Of a stretch of 64,000 nucleotides of DNA, positions 21,412-31,714 are shown piece after piece; positions within the stretch are counted from its first letter, which is position 1, and each line of letters opens with the position of its first letter. Below the pieces are notes generated by a model. The model made no database searches. It was not told the origin of the DNA and saw only the letters and a list, made by a program, of their open reading frames with translations. This stretch comes from Delphinapterus leucas (lineage: Eukaryota; Chordata; Mammalia; Artiodactyla; Monodontidae). Where the stretch lies: assembly GCF_002288925.2 (NCBI RefSeq), contig NW_022098000.1, positions 377,272 through 441,271 of the forward strand, written 5' to 3'. The translations under genes and the position numbers were made by a program.

Positions 21412-23708
21412 CAGTAAGTCCCCTACATACGAACATTCAAGTTGTGAACCTTCAAAGATTCGAATGTACATTTTCATGTCCAATCACGTAAGTTAGGTCA
21501 TGTGTCTGGCGTACATTGTCACGTGTATGCATCCTCTACAAGTGGTTGTGCTTTTGTGTACTTTACTGTATGGTACTGTACAGAGTTCAGTAGTACAGTA
21601 TCTTTATTTCAAAGCCAGGATGTCTGGAAGCAAGTGTAAAAACAGCAGTGATGTAGCTGGTACTGCTAAGAAGTGCCAAGTGATAATGATGGAAACAAAA
21701 GTTAAAATCATTGAGAGAGTGGAGTGAGGTGAAAAGTAAGTGTCGCTTCTTCTCATAACATGAATCATTCAACCATCAGCATAATTATAAAGAACAAGAA
21801 CAACATCATGGAACATGTGAAATCTGCTGTGCCGATGATGTCGACGATAATATTGAAGAAGTGTGGAAAAATGTTTGAGGGGATGGAGAAATTTCTCAGT
21901 GTGTGGATGCAGGATCAGGATCAGTGTCCAATCATGCTCAGCTTAATGATGATTCAAGAGAAGTCTGAAAGCCTTTATGAAGACTTGAAGAAGAAACATG
22001 GCAAAGAATCAGAGGTGCATCTTTTAATGTCAGTCATGGCTGGCTTCATTGGTTCAAGGCTAGAACCAACCTTCGCAATGTAAAAGTAAGTGGCAAGGCA
22101 GGCAGCATGTGCATATATGGTAGATGCCCAGGAATTTCCTGAAATGCTTTGAGAAATTATTGATGTAGGTGCATACATTGATGTAGGATGACACATGACT
22201 GTACTGGAAGAGGATGCCAGATGAAAGTTACATCTGTTAAGGAAGAAAAGTTGACGCCAGGCTACAAAGCAGCAAAGGATAGGCTAACTCTGTTGTTTGG
22301 TGGCAATGCTTCTGGCGATTTGAAGCTGAAGCATCTTTTAGTTTACCATTCAGAGAACCCAAGAGCCCTTAAAAACATACCCAATGGCTCTCTTCCTGTT
22401 GTGTGGAAGAGTAACCCCAAAGCCTGGGTTACACAGGCCATTTTCCAGGACTGGTTTTTCCACCAATTTTTCCTGGAGGTAGAGAAATATTGCTTGGAGA
22501 ATGATGTCCCATTCAACATCCTTTTGCTGCTTGACAGTTCTCCGGCTCCCCTCCCACCCTGCCCTCCATTCACGGACAACTTTCATTCCAACGTCAAAGT
22601 AGTGCATCTGCCACCTAATATTACATCGCTCATCCAACTATGGACCAGGGACTTAGAGCGACTTTCAAGAAATATTATTTACATCACATTTTTTGTCAGG
22701 CAGTAAAGATGAGTGATGAATCAGGAACAACCTTGCAACTATTTTGGAAGGACTATAACATCTACAAGGCCATAAAAAACAATGACTTTGCTTGGCGTGA
22801 GGTTACAGTCATCAACATGAATGGGGTTTGGAAGAATATTTGACCACAGTTTGTTCATGATTATCATGGATTTGAGAAGGTGGATAAGGATTCCAAAGAG
22901 GTCTTCAGCAATTCAGTGGCCCTCAGTGTGAAGCTGGAGCTAGATCTGCAAGAGGATGACTTCACTGAACTCCTTGCTGTGCAACATGAGGAGGTTACTA
23001 ATGAAGACCTGATGGAATTGGAGGTCGACAGAAAGGATGAAGAGAGACAACAGGTAGAAGAAGTAACCAAAGAACTGAAGAGATTCACAACACGGGAAAT
23101 GGCAAGGGGATTTTCTTTATTTGAGGAGGCACTGTTAGTTTTTGAGGCACAGGACCTGAACATAGAATGATACACGAAATTTGCAGCAACCATTCAGAAC
23201 GCAATCCAGTGCTACAGTATCATCTATGAGGAGGAAAAAAGAGCTACTACCCAGTGATAGCTACTACTATCATTTTTTCAAGAGGGCAGATAGAATTGAA
23301 TCCAGCAAGGAACCAGAACCTGTGCCATGAACATCAGCCATGAGTGAAATTGCAGCTTGCCCTCCATCTCCTATTGCCGATGATCCTTCAGTTCTACCAT
23401 CTCCCACCTCCTCTCCCTCTTCCATTCAGTAACTCTTCTTGCCTGTTCACTGGATACCAGCCCCTGTATGCCAGCTATTGTACTATCTACTGAACTTTTC
23501 AAGGTACTATACTGTAAGATTGAAAATGTTTTATTTTATGTTTGTTTGTTTATGTATTATTTGTGTGAAATGTATTATAAACCTGTCAGAGTACAGTACT
23601 ATATAGCTGACTGTGTTAGCTGGTACCTAGGTTAAATTTATTGGACTTATAAACAAATTGGACTTACAGTCTCAGAGTGGAACTGGTTCATATGTAGGGG
23701 ACTTACTG
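21412..23708 (+). mobile_element. Tigger/pogo-type DNA transposon, nearly full length, dead
   Basis: The left end is CAGTAAGTCCCCTACATACG (from 21412). The right end, ending at 23708, is its inverse with few changes ('atgtaggggacttactg'), giving terminal inverted repeats of about 25 bases. TA follows the right end; the left flank has TG, a likely decayed TA duplication. In between lies one long transposase gene in pieces. It is a class II, Tc1/mariner-superfamily element; I do not assign the exact Tigger subfamily. Substitutions at many CpG sites and broken frames show age. Confidence 0.93.
21620..23432 (+). pseudogene. Tigger transposase pseudogene
   Basis: Reading from the ATG at 21620 (MSGSKCKNSSDVAGTAKK), pieces follow in order. 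They are an N-terminal pogo/CENP-B-like DNA-binding region (VKIIERVE, then NHSTISIIIKNKNNIMEHV at 21760), a second helix-turn-helix part (EKFLSVWMQDQDQ), and the DDE domain at 22188-22706 (GYKAAKDRLTLLFGGNASGD, SNPKAWVTQAIFQDWF, ILLLLDSSPA with the second catalytic Asp). The C-terminal parts lie at 22640-22843 and 22880-23170 (acidic, LELDLQEDDFTELLAVQHEE). At least three frame changes and several stops separate them, so no transposase or domesticated protein can be made. The expected stop is TAA at 23430-23432. Confidence 0.9.
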
Positions 23709-23710
23709 TA

Positions 23711-24067
23711 ATTTAATACTTTGGCATATAATATATACCTTAATTTACAAGTATGAAAAATGAACTCTTGGTTAACACAGAACTGATGATAGTTATTGGT
23801 ACTGATACATTGACCTAAGGGGCCCAAATTCTTGACAAAGAAATCATCATGATAAGGATATGTTTAAAGGAGAGTGCAAATTCTGCGTATGAATAAGGTT
23901 GATAGAACATGGACTACATGGGTGATTTTTATCAATAATCTTGCAATTCCAGTCCTTCCCTGGACATGAAAAATTTATATATTCAAGATAGTAAAGCATC
24001 TAACCAGCTGGAGTTTTAAAAGTGCCTAAAGAAGTTTTCTTAAAATAAATCATCCATTTATTTATTA
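23711..24067. other. Intronic sequence; left half of a split L2-like repeat at its end
   Basis: This is mostly unassigned. The final part ('catccatttatttattaaacgtatttt') looks like the start of the old 'cattcattcattcaacaaatatttattgagc' repeat, whose continuation is found at 27392 beyond the CLIP3 copy. Confidence 0.5.
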
Positions 24068-24103
24068 AACGTATTTTATTTATTTATTTATTTTTTGCCA
24101 CAG

Positions 24104-25570
24104 AAACATCTTTATTGAAGAGAGTAGGGGTTATGCTGAGTTGCAGACATGCAGTGAAGGGACATTCGTGAGCTGTCCTTGGTTTCAAGGTCTGCCCTTG
24201 ACCCCCTAGGTCTTCAGGATCTCCATCAGGCTCTTAGTCTGGCCAGGGTGCTGTGAAGTCCTTCAATGCCAGTAACTTAGGTTTGGTGTTTTGGAACTGT
24301 GACCAGAATGTACATTGAAATGGGGGGTCCAGGATTTGGGATCCCCTCAAGGCCTTGGTGCCCCTCATGTATTAGAGATGTAGGCTTGAAGATCTGGGGC
24401 ATTGTGGCTGAGGCTCTTGGAATTTTGGTGTCTAAAGATCCATGGACTCAGGGCATTGAAGTCCTCTGGTTTCCAGAGATGAGAATTCCTGTTTGTTGTC
24501 CCCTAGTGCCTACGAATAGGGCTTGAGGTGCCCTGGGAGCCCGGGATGCATATCTGGACCACAGTCTCCTCCATCCCAGGCACAAGGACCTCCATGACTG
24601 GGGTTTCCTAGAGGCTTGGATTTTTTAAATTTGGGATTCCTGGGGGATTTGGTGTTTCCATGATTTGGGGGTCCTGGGAGTTAGGGTTTTGGAGCCTCCT
24701 AGGGGTTGTGGGACTTGGGGACCCAGGAAAGTCTGGGACATGTACTCTGGGGTTTGGAATCCTCAGAGTCCCAGAATGGGGCCTTCAAATTTTGGGGTTC
24801 CCCAAAGGGGGAAATAATTACTTAAAAAATAGAGAATTTTCTGGGAGCCTGGCCAGCACAGGTGCTGTGGGCTGAATGGGGTGGGCTTCATACAAGGTAC
24901 TGGGGGTTTCTTGAGAGTGCAGAGGACAGGAAGACTTGGCGGCCCTGTAATTAGCACTTCCAGGACTGTTTTGGGGCCTGTAACTTGGAGGTGACAGTGG
25001 GCTGGTTGATGTAGGTCTCTTCTTGAGGGGTAAGAGCAGGGTTTGTTTTTAATGGAGGGAGTCTCTGATTGCAGTGTAAGCATTTGGGGGTGACCATGGG
25101 GGTCAAAATATCTTGAGGGGACTGATGTTAAATGTGAGTCTGTTACTCTGTTGCTCTAGAGGTGTTTCTTTCAAGGGGACTTGATGGGGGCGTGGGGGGA
25201 ATCTTTGTTAATAAGGAAGGGTTCTGAGCCAGTGACTCAGGAATGTTCTGCTGTAGAGCATTATGTAGAGAAAGTTACCATCATTTGGGGTGATGTGGAA
25301 ATCTGTTTTTGGGGGGTCTGATCTGAGGGGTTGGGACTAGCCTAAAGGTACTACACTCAGGGAATCTTTTTCTGGGTAACATAGGGTCTATATTTGGGGG
25401 GTTATCACGGGGGAATCTGTTAATAATGGGGCCTTAGTGATCGAGGGCTGGCTAACGGGGTCTCTCTTCTGGATACATTACTGGGAAATGCTATCTCAGG
25501 TGACTAGGGGGCTCCTTGTGTCAGGAGATGCTAGAGGGGGCTCTGTGTCTCTGTGGAATGTCCAGAGCCT
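24104..25570 (-). pseudogene. CLIP3: CLIP3 retrocopy 3' UTR
   Basis: This is GC- and G-rich (plus strand) sequence between the CLIP3 stop and the polyadenylation signal. It contains many 'ttggggg' and 'tgggag' blocks, typical of a C-rich 3' UTR read in antisense. The open frames at 24299-24526, 24660-24875 and 24763-25083 show no protein motif and I treat them as chance. Assignment is by position; I cannot align it to the parent here. Confidence 0.75.
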
Positions 25571-27182
25571 CTAAGACTGCATCTCCGCCCTCAACATCCA
25601 GGGAAACCAGCAGCAGAAGAGCAACCTAGAGATGGAACTCTCTGATGTGATGTCCTTTGGGGTCCAGACTGTTGTGAAGGTGTTTTGGTCTGCATCATTG
25701 TCACTTGATTCACTTTTGTCTCCAACACTGTCCCCAGGGGCGTTAGTGAATCCACCAATCCTCTGAATTCCAGATGCTGGTACAAAGACTCCATGCCGAG
25801 GGGGGCAGGTGAAGTACCAGACACTGAAGACAGAGCCATCGTGCTTGCTGATGGTCTAGCTGGATGCCATACCAGTAAACTGGGACAAAGTCTGGCTTCC
25901 CGCAGAAGTGCACAAACCCTTGCTTCTGGCCTGTGATGAGGACTTGGTCTCCAACCTCAGCCTTGGCTCCCTCACGCTGCTGCAGGCCACCCAGAGTCAG
26001 GGCTGACGGGGGCCTCTTCTTACCTTTGTGTTCCCTGCGATCTTTGCCAGTGACTCGGGAGAAGTCCATCCAGGGAGTCCGAGGTGTGGAGGTGACAGAT
26101 CAGGAAGGTGCGCCCACTGCCTTGGAGATCTTGGACAAAGAGGCAAAGAGACCCTGCTTGGGAGGGCAGATGAAGTACCTGACACCCCCAACACTGCCAT
26201 CACTCTTGCCCTCAGGTTCATCAAGCTGCATGCCCACCCACCAGCCATTGGCAAACTCTGGGGTCTTGCAGAACTGTAGCTGTGGGTCTTCTGGCCATCC
26301 AGTAACATGCAGTCTCCCAGGTGCAGGCCTAGTGTGCTGAGCATGGCATTGCCTGGGACGTTGTCATAGTTAGGTAGCGTGACCCTAGGGAGGGCGCAAG
26401 AGAGCGGCACAGCCTCCTCCAGTAGCGTCCACAGCTCCTTGGCCACCAGAGCCCCTCGGCCTTGTCCAGGGATATGTCCATGGGACAACTCCTCTGGGAC
26501 AACCACCGCTGGCACGGGTCCCTTTCTGTTCCGAAGTGACTGGTTGGTGCCATGTTCCAGTAAATTATTTGGCCGCGCCCAGCCCTGCAGCGATGTGCAG
26601 GGCTGAGCCGTGGCTGAAGTCACTGCACTTGGAGTTCACCACTCGGGGCCGTACACCCTTCAGTAGCATGTGCACGAGACCGGGCACGTCGAAATAGGCT
26701 GAGTAGTGAAGCATGTTCATGTTGGTCCAGCAGCTGCGCAGGATCACGTCTGCTCCCAGCGCCAGCAGCTGCTGCAAGAGGCGCACAGCCGTCGCGGGGA
26801 ACTCGACTCCGTGGGCCCCAGCCTTGCAAGTATAATGGAGCAGTGTCATGTTAGGTCAGCCCATCACGTGGCAGCCTCATCGCAGAATCTCATTGCCAAT
26901 GACATCGATCTTGTACTGGGCTTGGGGCACCCACTGGTGCACAATGGTGAACAACTCAGCGATGGTGGTCTGCGGGTCATACAGAATCTCTTGAAAGGCA
27001 GAGTCGTTGGGGTCAAAGAAGGTGAAGGCGTAGTCCTGGGGGTGGGGGGGCGTGCTGAGGAGTAGGCTTCTGCCAGCGCTCCTGGGTGGGGCTGAGGTCT
27101 CTGGGACAAGCTCATAGTCCTCCTCGTCTTCTTCCTCCGCCCTGAGCGGTGGGGCCATAGGGGTGGGACCTGTCTTAGTCAT
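25571..27182 (-). pseudogene. CLIP3: CLIP3 (CLIPR-59) coding remnant, frameshifted
   Basis: CLIP3 is a CAP-Gly linker protein of the trans-Golgi/plasma membrane. Here the start reads MTKTGPTPMAPPLRAEEE (ATG at 27180-27182). Then come DYAFTFFDPND and KIDVIGNEILR, a stop (TGA) just after EILR near 26874, ankyrin repeats (MTLLHYTCKAGAHG..., ALHIAAGLGAAK), then, in another frame, LLEHGTNQSLRNRKG and LPNYDNVPGNAMLSTLGLHLG. CAP-Gly 1 is shifted after LLDGQKT. MDFSRVTGKDRREHKGKK and CAP-Gly 2 (AEVGDQVLITGQKQG) resume in a third frame, and it shifts again after GIQLDHQQA. The tail CWFPWMLRAEMQS ends at TAG, 25571-25573. Multiple shifts and stops exclude a working protein. Confidence 0.94.
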
Positions 27183-27401
27183 GGTCCTTAGTGGCCCTAA
27201 GGGGCCAGGTGCAGAGTTGGGGGTGGCCTTCAGGCAAATCCTCGGGTGAATGGGGCTGAAGACCAAAGCTGAAATTGGGGAAACTGGAATAACTGGGTGT
27301 CGGTGTCTGGGGAAGTGATCGGGAAGAAAGAGACTGAGAGAAGGGGACGAAGCACAGAAGCAGGCGGGATGTGGGTTGGAGAGGGCTATTCAATGTATTT
27401 T

Positions 27402-27480
27402 TGAGCAGCAAGTAGTGCCAGGCACTGAGGTAAGTGCTGAGGACACAGTACAGAAAAGGCCTGAACCAGTGGAGCATAAG
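27402..27480. repeat. Right half of a split L2-like repeat
   Basis: The sequence 'gagcagcaagtagtgccaggcactgaggtaagtgctgaggacacagtac' matches the recalled 'gagcacctactatgtgccaggcactg...gctggggatacag' repeat. It continues the fragment that ends at 24077, showing that the CLIP3 copy landed inside an older repeat. Confidence 0.7.
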
Positions 27481-27699
27481 TGAGTGTAGATACTGCATCC
27501 CTATACTTGTTCAGGAAATGTTAGAGCAAGCAACTTACAGCAACATACCTGGGCAAGGACAGAGGCCTTCTTAAAACCCTCTGAGTCACTGTTCACCCAA
27601 TTCAACTTTGATTCCTTCTGTTGGTTTAGAAAATTGTTTATTGCCAATGTTATGCTAATGTTTTAGTGGCTGCTACTCTTTTGTTATATTTACTAGTTT

Positions 27700-28345
27700 G
27701 TTTTATTTTTATATTCTGCATATAAGTAATATCATACAGTATTTGTCTTTATCTGTCTGACTTATTTCACTAAACGTAATACTGTCCAAGTCCACCCACG
27801 TTGCATGTATATTTTCAACTAGTGTTTTTGTTACTTTTGGATATGTGCCCAGGAATGGAATTGTTAGATCATATGGTAGCTCTAATTTTAGTTTTTTGAG
27901 AAACCTCCATACTGTTTTTTCCACAGTGGCTGCACCAACTTACATTCCCACCAACAGTGTACAAGGGTTCCCTTTTCTCCACATCATCACCAACATTTGT
28001 TATTTGTGTTCTTTCTGATGATAGCCATTCTGACAGGTGTGAGGTGATATCTCTTGGTGGTTTTGATTTGCATTTCCCTGAAGATGAATGATGTTGATTA
28101 TGTTTTCATGTGCCTGTTGACCATCTGTATGTCTTCTTTGGAAACATGTCTATTCAGCTCTTCTGCCCATTATTTAATCTGGTTGTTTGTTTTCTTGATG
28201 TAGATTTGTATGAGTAGTTTAAATATTTTGGATATTAACCCCTTATTTGTCATATCATTTGCAAATATTTCTCCCATTCAGTAGGATTTTGTGGCTGCTA
28301 CTTTAAAATTTTGTTTTATTAAAAAAAGTTGAACTCTAAAGTGAA
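27700..28345 (-). mobile_element. LINE-1 3' end fragment, diverged
   Basis: Read on the minus strand this is late L1 ORF2/3' UTR. Plus-strand marks are 'tctgacttatttcacta', 'tggaattgttagatcatatggtag', 'ggtgtgaggtgatatctc' and 'ttttgatttgcatttccctg'. It is 5'-truncated near 28345. A 71-residue minus frame at 27709-27924 ([18 protein letters not shown]) is the usual L1 late-ORF2 piece. Confidence 0.87.
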
Positions 28346-29734
28346 AAAAAAGTATTAACTGAGGAGAGCTATGTAAATATCTCATGAGAAAATCTCTCCT
28401 AGAAGATCTCCTTTGTTTTCTCCCAAATGAAAATGCTGTGATGATTTCTTCTGAGTTATCTTTTAGTCAGGAAACAACAACCCACTCAGTCATGATAATT
28501 TTTTAAAAGTTATTTGAAAAGAGTATAAAATATGCTTTGCCTGCCTTTTGAAAAAATGTTATACTTTTATTGGGCTTGCAGCTTCTAGCTATCTCCACTA
28601 TAATCACAAAAACTCATTGCATAGTATCCTTCCTGAATATTTAATCATATTAGAATAGAGTAGTCATTAAACATAATTAAAGTGCTACTTTTTCAAACAG
28701 TGTATTAGAGAAGAGCAGAATTGTTTGCCAGATGGGAAAGGTGAATCTGGCACAGAAGATGAGCAAAAGTGAGCTAGAATGAGAGTATCCAGCTACTGTG
28801 AAGGATGCTGAGTGAAAATTCCAGCTACTGAATACTTAAGAAAGGAAAAGAAGAGACAGTTGATAAAAAACTTTAGTTCCATGGTCAGTAACTGAAGAAA
28901 TAGACTTGTTGTGGTATATGAGTGCAATACAGTAAAAGAAGTATTTGAAAAAAATATGTCAAAATATGATGTGAAAGTTTCTAAGTAGCCTCGTGAAATA
29001 AATCAGAATTGCAAAGTGAAAGAACACAGATTTAGAGTTTGAAGACCTGGGTGCTGTCCTTTATTCCTTTCCTTGCTTCATTGTTCTTGCAAGGAACCAC
29101 CTGTTGGATTGTTCAGCTGGGTTTCCCTTTCTCAATTTGGTAAGGTCTTTCAAATGGATGTAAATGGTGTTTGCCTATCTGCAAGGTGGATTTTTTTCAG
29201 CATTCAAAAAGTTCTTGTGCTCGAGCCTCTTTGTCAGGGGCAAACCTCTAAGCAAGGAAGACTTGGATTGCTCTGGTGGGCATGCAGGGGGTGGCAGGCT
29301 GGGCTGACCCTCTGAAGGGGGAATGGGACATCTCTCTGTTCTCAGGCTTCCCCCAGGACTCAATCCCACAGGACATCTGTATAGCTATCCTCAAGGGCAC
29401 TAGAGTCAACTGCATCAGGCAGTCCCTCTCTCCTTCCTCCACAAAATGAACATACACAGCGAGTAGTCAGAGTCAATCCAATTCTGCATGTTGCTGAAGG
29501 GATTCACTGCAGGAAGCCACCAGATGCTCTCAGCCATCAGGGCATTGATGGTCCTTTTCTAAGGCTCCTTTCAGGGCTTGGATATCCACCCTCCCTAACG
29601 CTGCATCTCAAAGGTTAAATGTAATGCCTGCTTTCTTGGAATCACGTCCAACATCAGATAGTTTAAGACCCTTCAGCCTCCCTACCAAGATGCTTGTATC
29701 TGTCAAGTCCTTTCATCAAAGACATGGAAGAAGC
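28346..29734. other. Intronic sequence with a GC-richer unidentified stretch
   Basis: 28346-29040 shows nothing. From about 29060 to 29700 base composition becomes more balanced and the minus strand holds short open pieces (for example GLDRYKHLGREAEGS near 29700-29660) broken by stops. That pattern would fit a decayed coding copy, but I cannot name a parent and found no A tail. I leave it unassigned. Confidence 0.35.
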
Positions 29735-29816
29735 ATTGGGTTGGCCAAAAAGTTCATTTGGGTTTTTCCGTAACTTCTCAGGGAAAAACCCAAATGAACT
29801 TTTGGCCAACCCAGTA
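29735..29816. mobile_element. Mariner-derived MITE hairpin (miR-2284/2285-like)
   Basis: The arms are near-perfect inverted repeats. The left arm TTGGGTTGGCCAAAAAGTTC continues ATTTGGGTTTTTCC; the right arm is its complement with one A missing and a changed last base. They are separated by a loop of about 8 bases (GTAACTTCTCAG region). Elements of this mariner type are widespread in cetartiodactyls, and I recall the ruminant miR-2284/2285 family as coming from this hairpin. Whether this copy is transcribed or processed is unknown. An open frame across it has no coding meaning. Confidence 0.88.
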
Positions 29817-30369
29817 GTATCAAGAATTGGCATTCAGGTCATAATCTTTCCCCAGCCCCCTTCACCACTCATTTAAAACATTTATTCTGCAAACGCTGGT
29901 TGGGAGAAGGTAAACATTTAATTGTTCTATAAGAACAATGCTCTAGGATCCATTAGCATTAAGTCTGTTCTCTGTAATGAAGGTTATCCTTTGATTTGTT
30001 TTTATCCCAATGAGAGAAATTGTAGGCTCTCAAGAGCGGAGATCAGCCAAAGGAACTTCAGTTTTCCTTTAGTACCTATGAAATGCAGGGTCAGGCAACA
30101 TCTGGATACTATCTACAATGCTCCTGTCCTTTGCCTGAAAATGGGCTTTTTACTTTGTTCTAAAGATCCAGAGTACCAGCAAAGCTCATAGCACTCAGTG
30201 CTGGGGACAGAAGGTGATTGTTTCTACTGAAACTGTACAAACATAACATGGCCAGGGCCAGGAAGGGAGCATTTGGCACTCTCTTACTGCCTTTCTCGGT
30301 GAAGAAATAGATTATTATTAAATATGTTAACATTATATAGATTAAATAATCAAATATGCTTATTTGTTA
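29817..30369. other. Intronic sequence, nothing recognised
   Basis: The plus-strand 89-residue frame at 29922-30191 has no recognisable motif and no splice context. I see no repeat that I can name. Confidence 0.5.
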
Positions 30370-31320
30370 TATATTTGTTCCAGGTTCTAAGAATACAGTG
30401 AACAAGATAGCCCTCATTGAGCTTAGATACTAATGTGTGGAAAGAGATTAAAAAAAAAAAAGCAAAGAAAGGAATAAACAAGCTCATTTCAGACAGTAAT
30501 ATGCTATGAAGAAAGGAATCAGGGCAACAGCACTGAGGGCCTGGGGAAGCAGGTTTAGAGGGGACGTCAGCCACAGTCTCTCTGAAGAGGTAACAAAGGA
30601 CTGAGATCTGAATGAGAAGGAGCCTGGAGCCCTGGTCTTCTAGGAGCTGGAACATAAGGCAATGAGCCAGGAAGGAGTTGAGCCTTTTTAAGGGACAGAG
30701 ATAATGTCAGTGCATATATATCATGACTTTAGTGAACAGCAGAGAGAGTGATATGAGGTCAGATAAGCAGGCAGGGGCTGAATCATAGTGGTTCTTCTTG
30801 GCTTTATTCTAAACATAATAGAAGGCCTAGGTAGTATTTATCTGGACAGTGAAATAACCAGTTTTATATCTTAAAGGGAATATTAGGGACATAATAAGGA
30901 AAATAGATTAGAATGGAACTAGACTGGAAACGGGACAGGGTTGGGACAGTGTTGAGCAGTGCACGTACCAGTGCTGTCGTCTGTGCTGCCACAGTGAGAG
31001 GGGAGGAGAGTGAGCATGGACTCAAGGGTGATGCCTAGATTTCTGACTGCAAAGGATTTAATCGTGGTGTCGTCACTGAGATGGGAAAGATAGTGAATGT
31101 GAGCTTCCTTCTTGTCTCTCTTCTTAAAAAGGAAAGCACCCTGTTTAATAAAAAATTTGAAAAGGCAAAAGACAATCATAAAAAGGAAAATAAATACCTT
31201 TACATGAAGGTACCTAGGGATCAAAAATGAAGAGGTAGAAATTTGTTAGTTTGAGGTGAAAGAGAACAATCCAGGAAGATTTCCATGTATAAAGTGATGA
31301 AGCCATGACAGAAAATTGAT
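30370..31320 (+). repeat. Old mammalian interspersed repeat (family unresolved)
   Basis: Segments occur in the order known for a common old repeat: 'aatacagtgaacaagatagccctcattgagctta', 'gctatgaagaaagg', 'tctctctgaagaggtaacaaaggactgagatctgaatga', 'tgatatgaggtcag', and later 'gatgcctagatttctgactg'. I recall this arrangement from old L1/L2-type 3' regions but cannot fix the family by eye. A run of 13 A lies near 30450. Confidence 0.55.
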
Positions 31321-31714
31321 AGGGTTACGGAACAGCTAATAATCCAGTTTTCCTAAAGCATCACATCTGAGGTGGACAGTAAACAGTGTGTGGATGAAAC
31401 ACAGATTGGGACGCAGGGCTTGTGTTCTCAAGACAGTGAGCGCTCACAGAATGACCTCACCAAGCATCAGCTTTGGAGAGACACTCAGGTATGTGGACGA
31501 GGGATCTGAGTCAGGGGTATGCTACTTAGCTGTTCTACTAAAGCCTGATCATGGTAAGATCTTTCATAGCAGTCCAGACGTGAGACAAGAAAGGTTGAAT
31601 GAGGGCAGAATTCAACTTTTGCTTTTAACTAGTTTTTGTCCCTTTGAACAAGCCATTCCTGCCTTGTTTTCACATCTGGAAAATGAATAGGTAGTTGCAA
31701 TCCAACTTGTGGAA

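Larger units (their letters stand above)
24078..27391 (-). pseudogene. CLIP3: CLIP3 processed retropseudogene (whole insertion)
   Basis: This is a full mRNA copy without introns, in minus orientation: 5' UTR (about 27391-27183), broken coding region (27182-25571) and a long 3' UTR (25570 to about 24097). A polyadenylation signal (AATAAA, seen as TTTATT at 24111-24116) and a degraded A tail (T-rich at about 24078-24096) follow. Likely target duplications are AACGTATTTT at 24068-24077 and AATGTATTTT at 27392-27401. Removing the insert restores an L2-like repeat ('atttattaaacgtatttttgagcagc...gtgccaggcactg'). L1 machinery makes such copies. GC content stands well above the AT-rich surroundings, as expected for a copy of a GC-rich gene from elsewhere. 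Confidence 0.93.

Noticed and set aside
21620..23432. Possible domesticated Tigger transposase (a host gene)
   Set aside because: At least three frame changes and internal stops interrupt it, and both transposon ends are still attached. It is a fossil transposon.
25933..26606. Plus-strand open frames of 75-135 residues in the CLIP3 region
   Set aside because: They are the antisense of the CLIP3 retrocopy. Only the minus strand matches a known protein.
29694..29876. Open frame across the mariner hairpin
   Set aside because: The frame is fixed by the inverted repeat and carries no protein signature; the hairpin itself is the feature.
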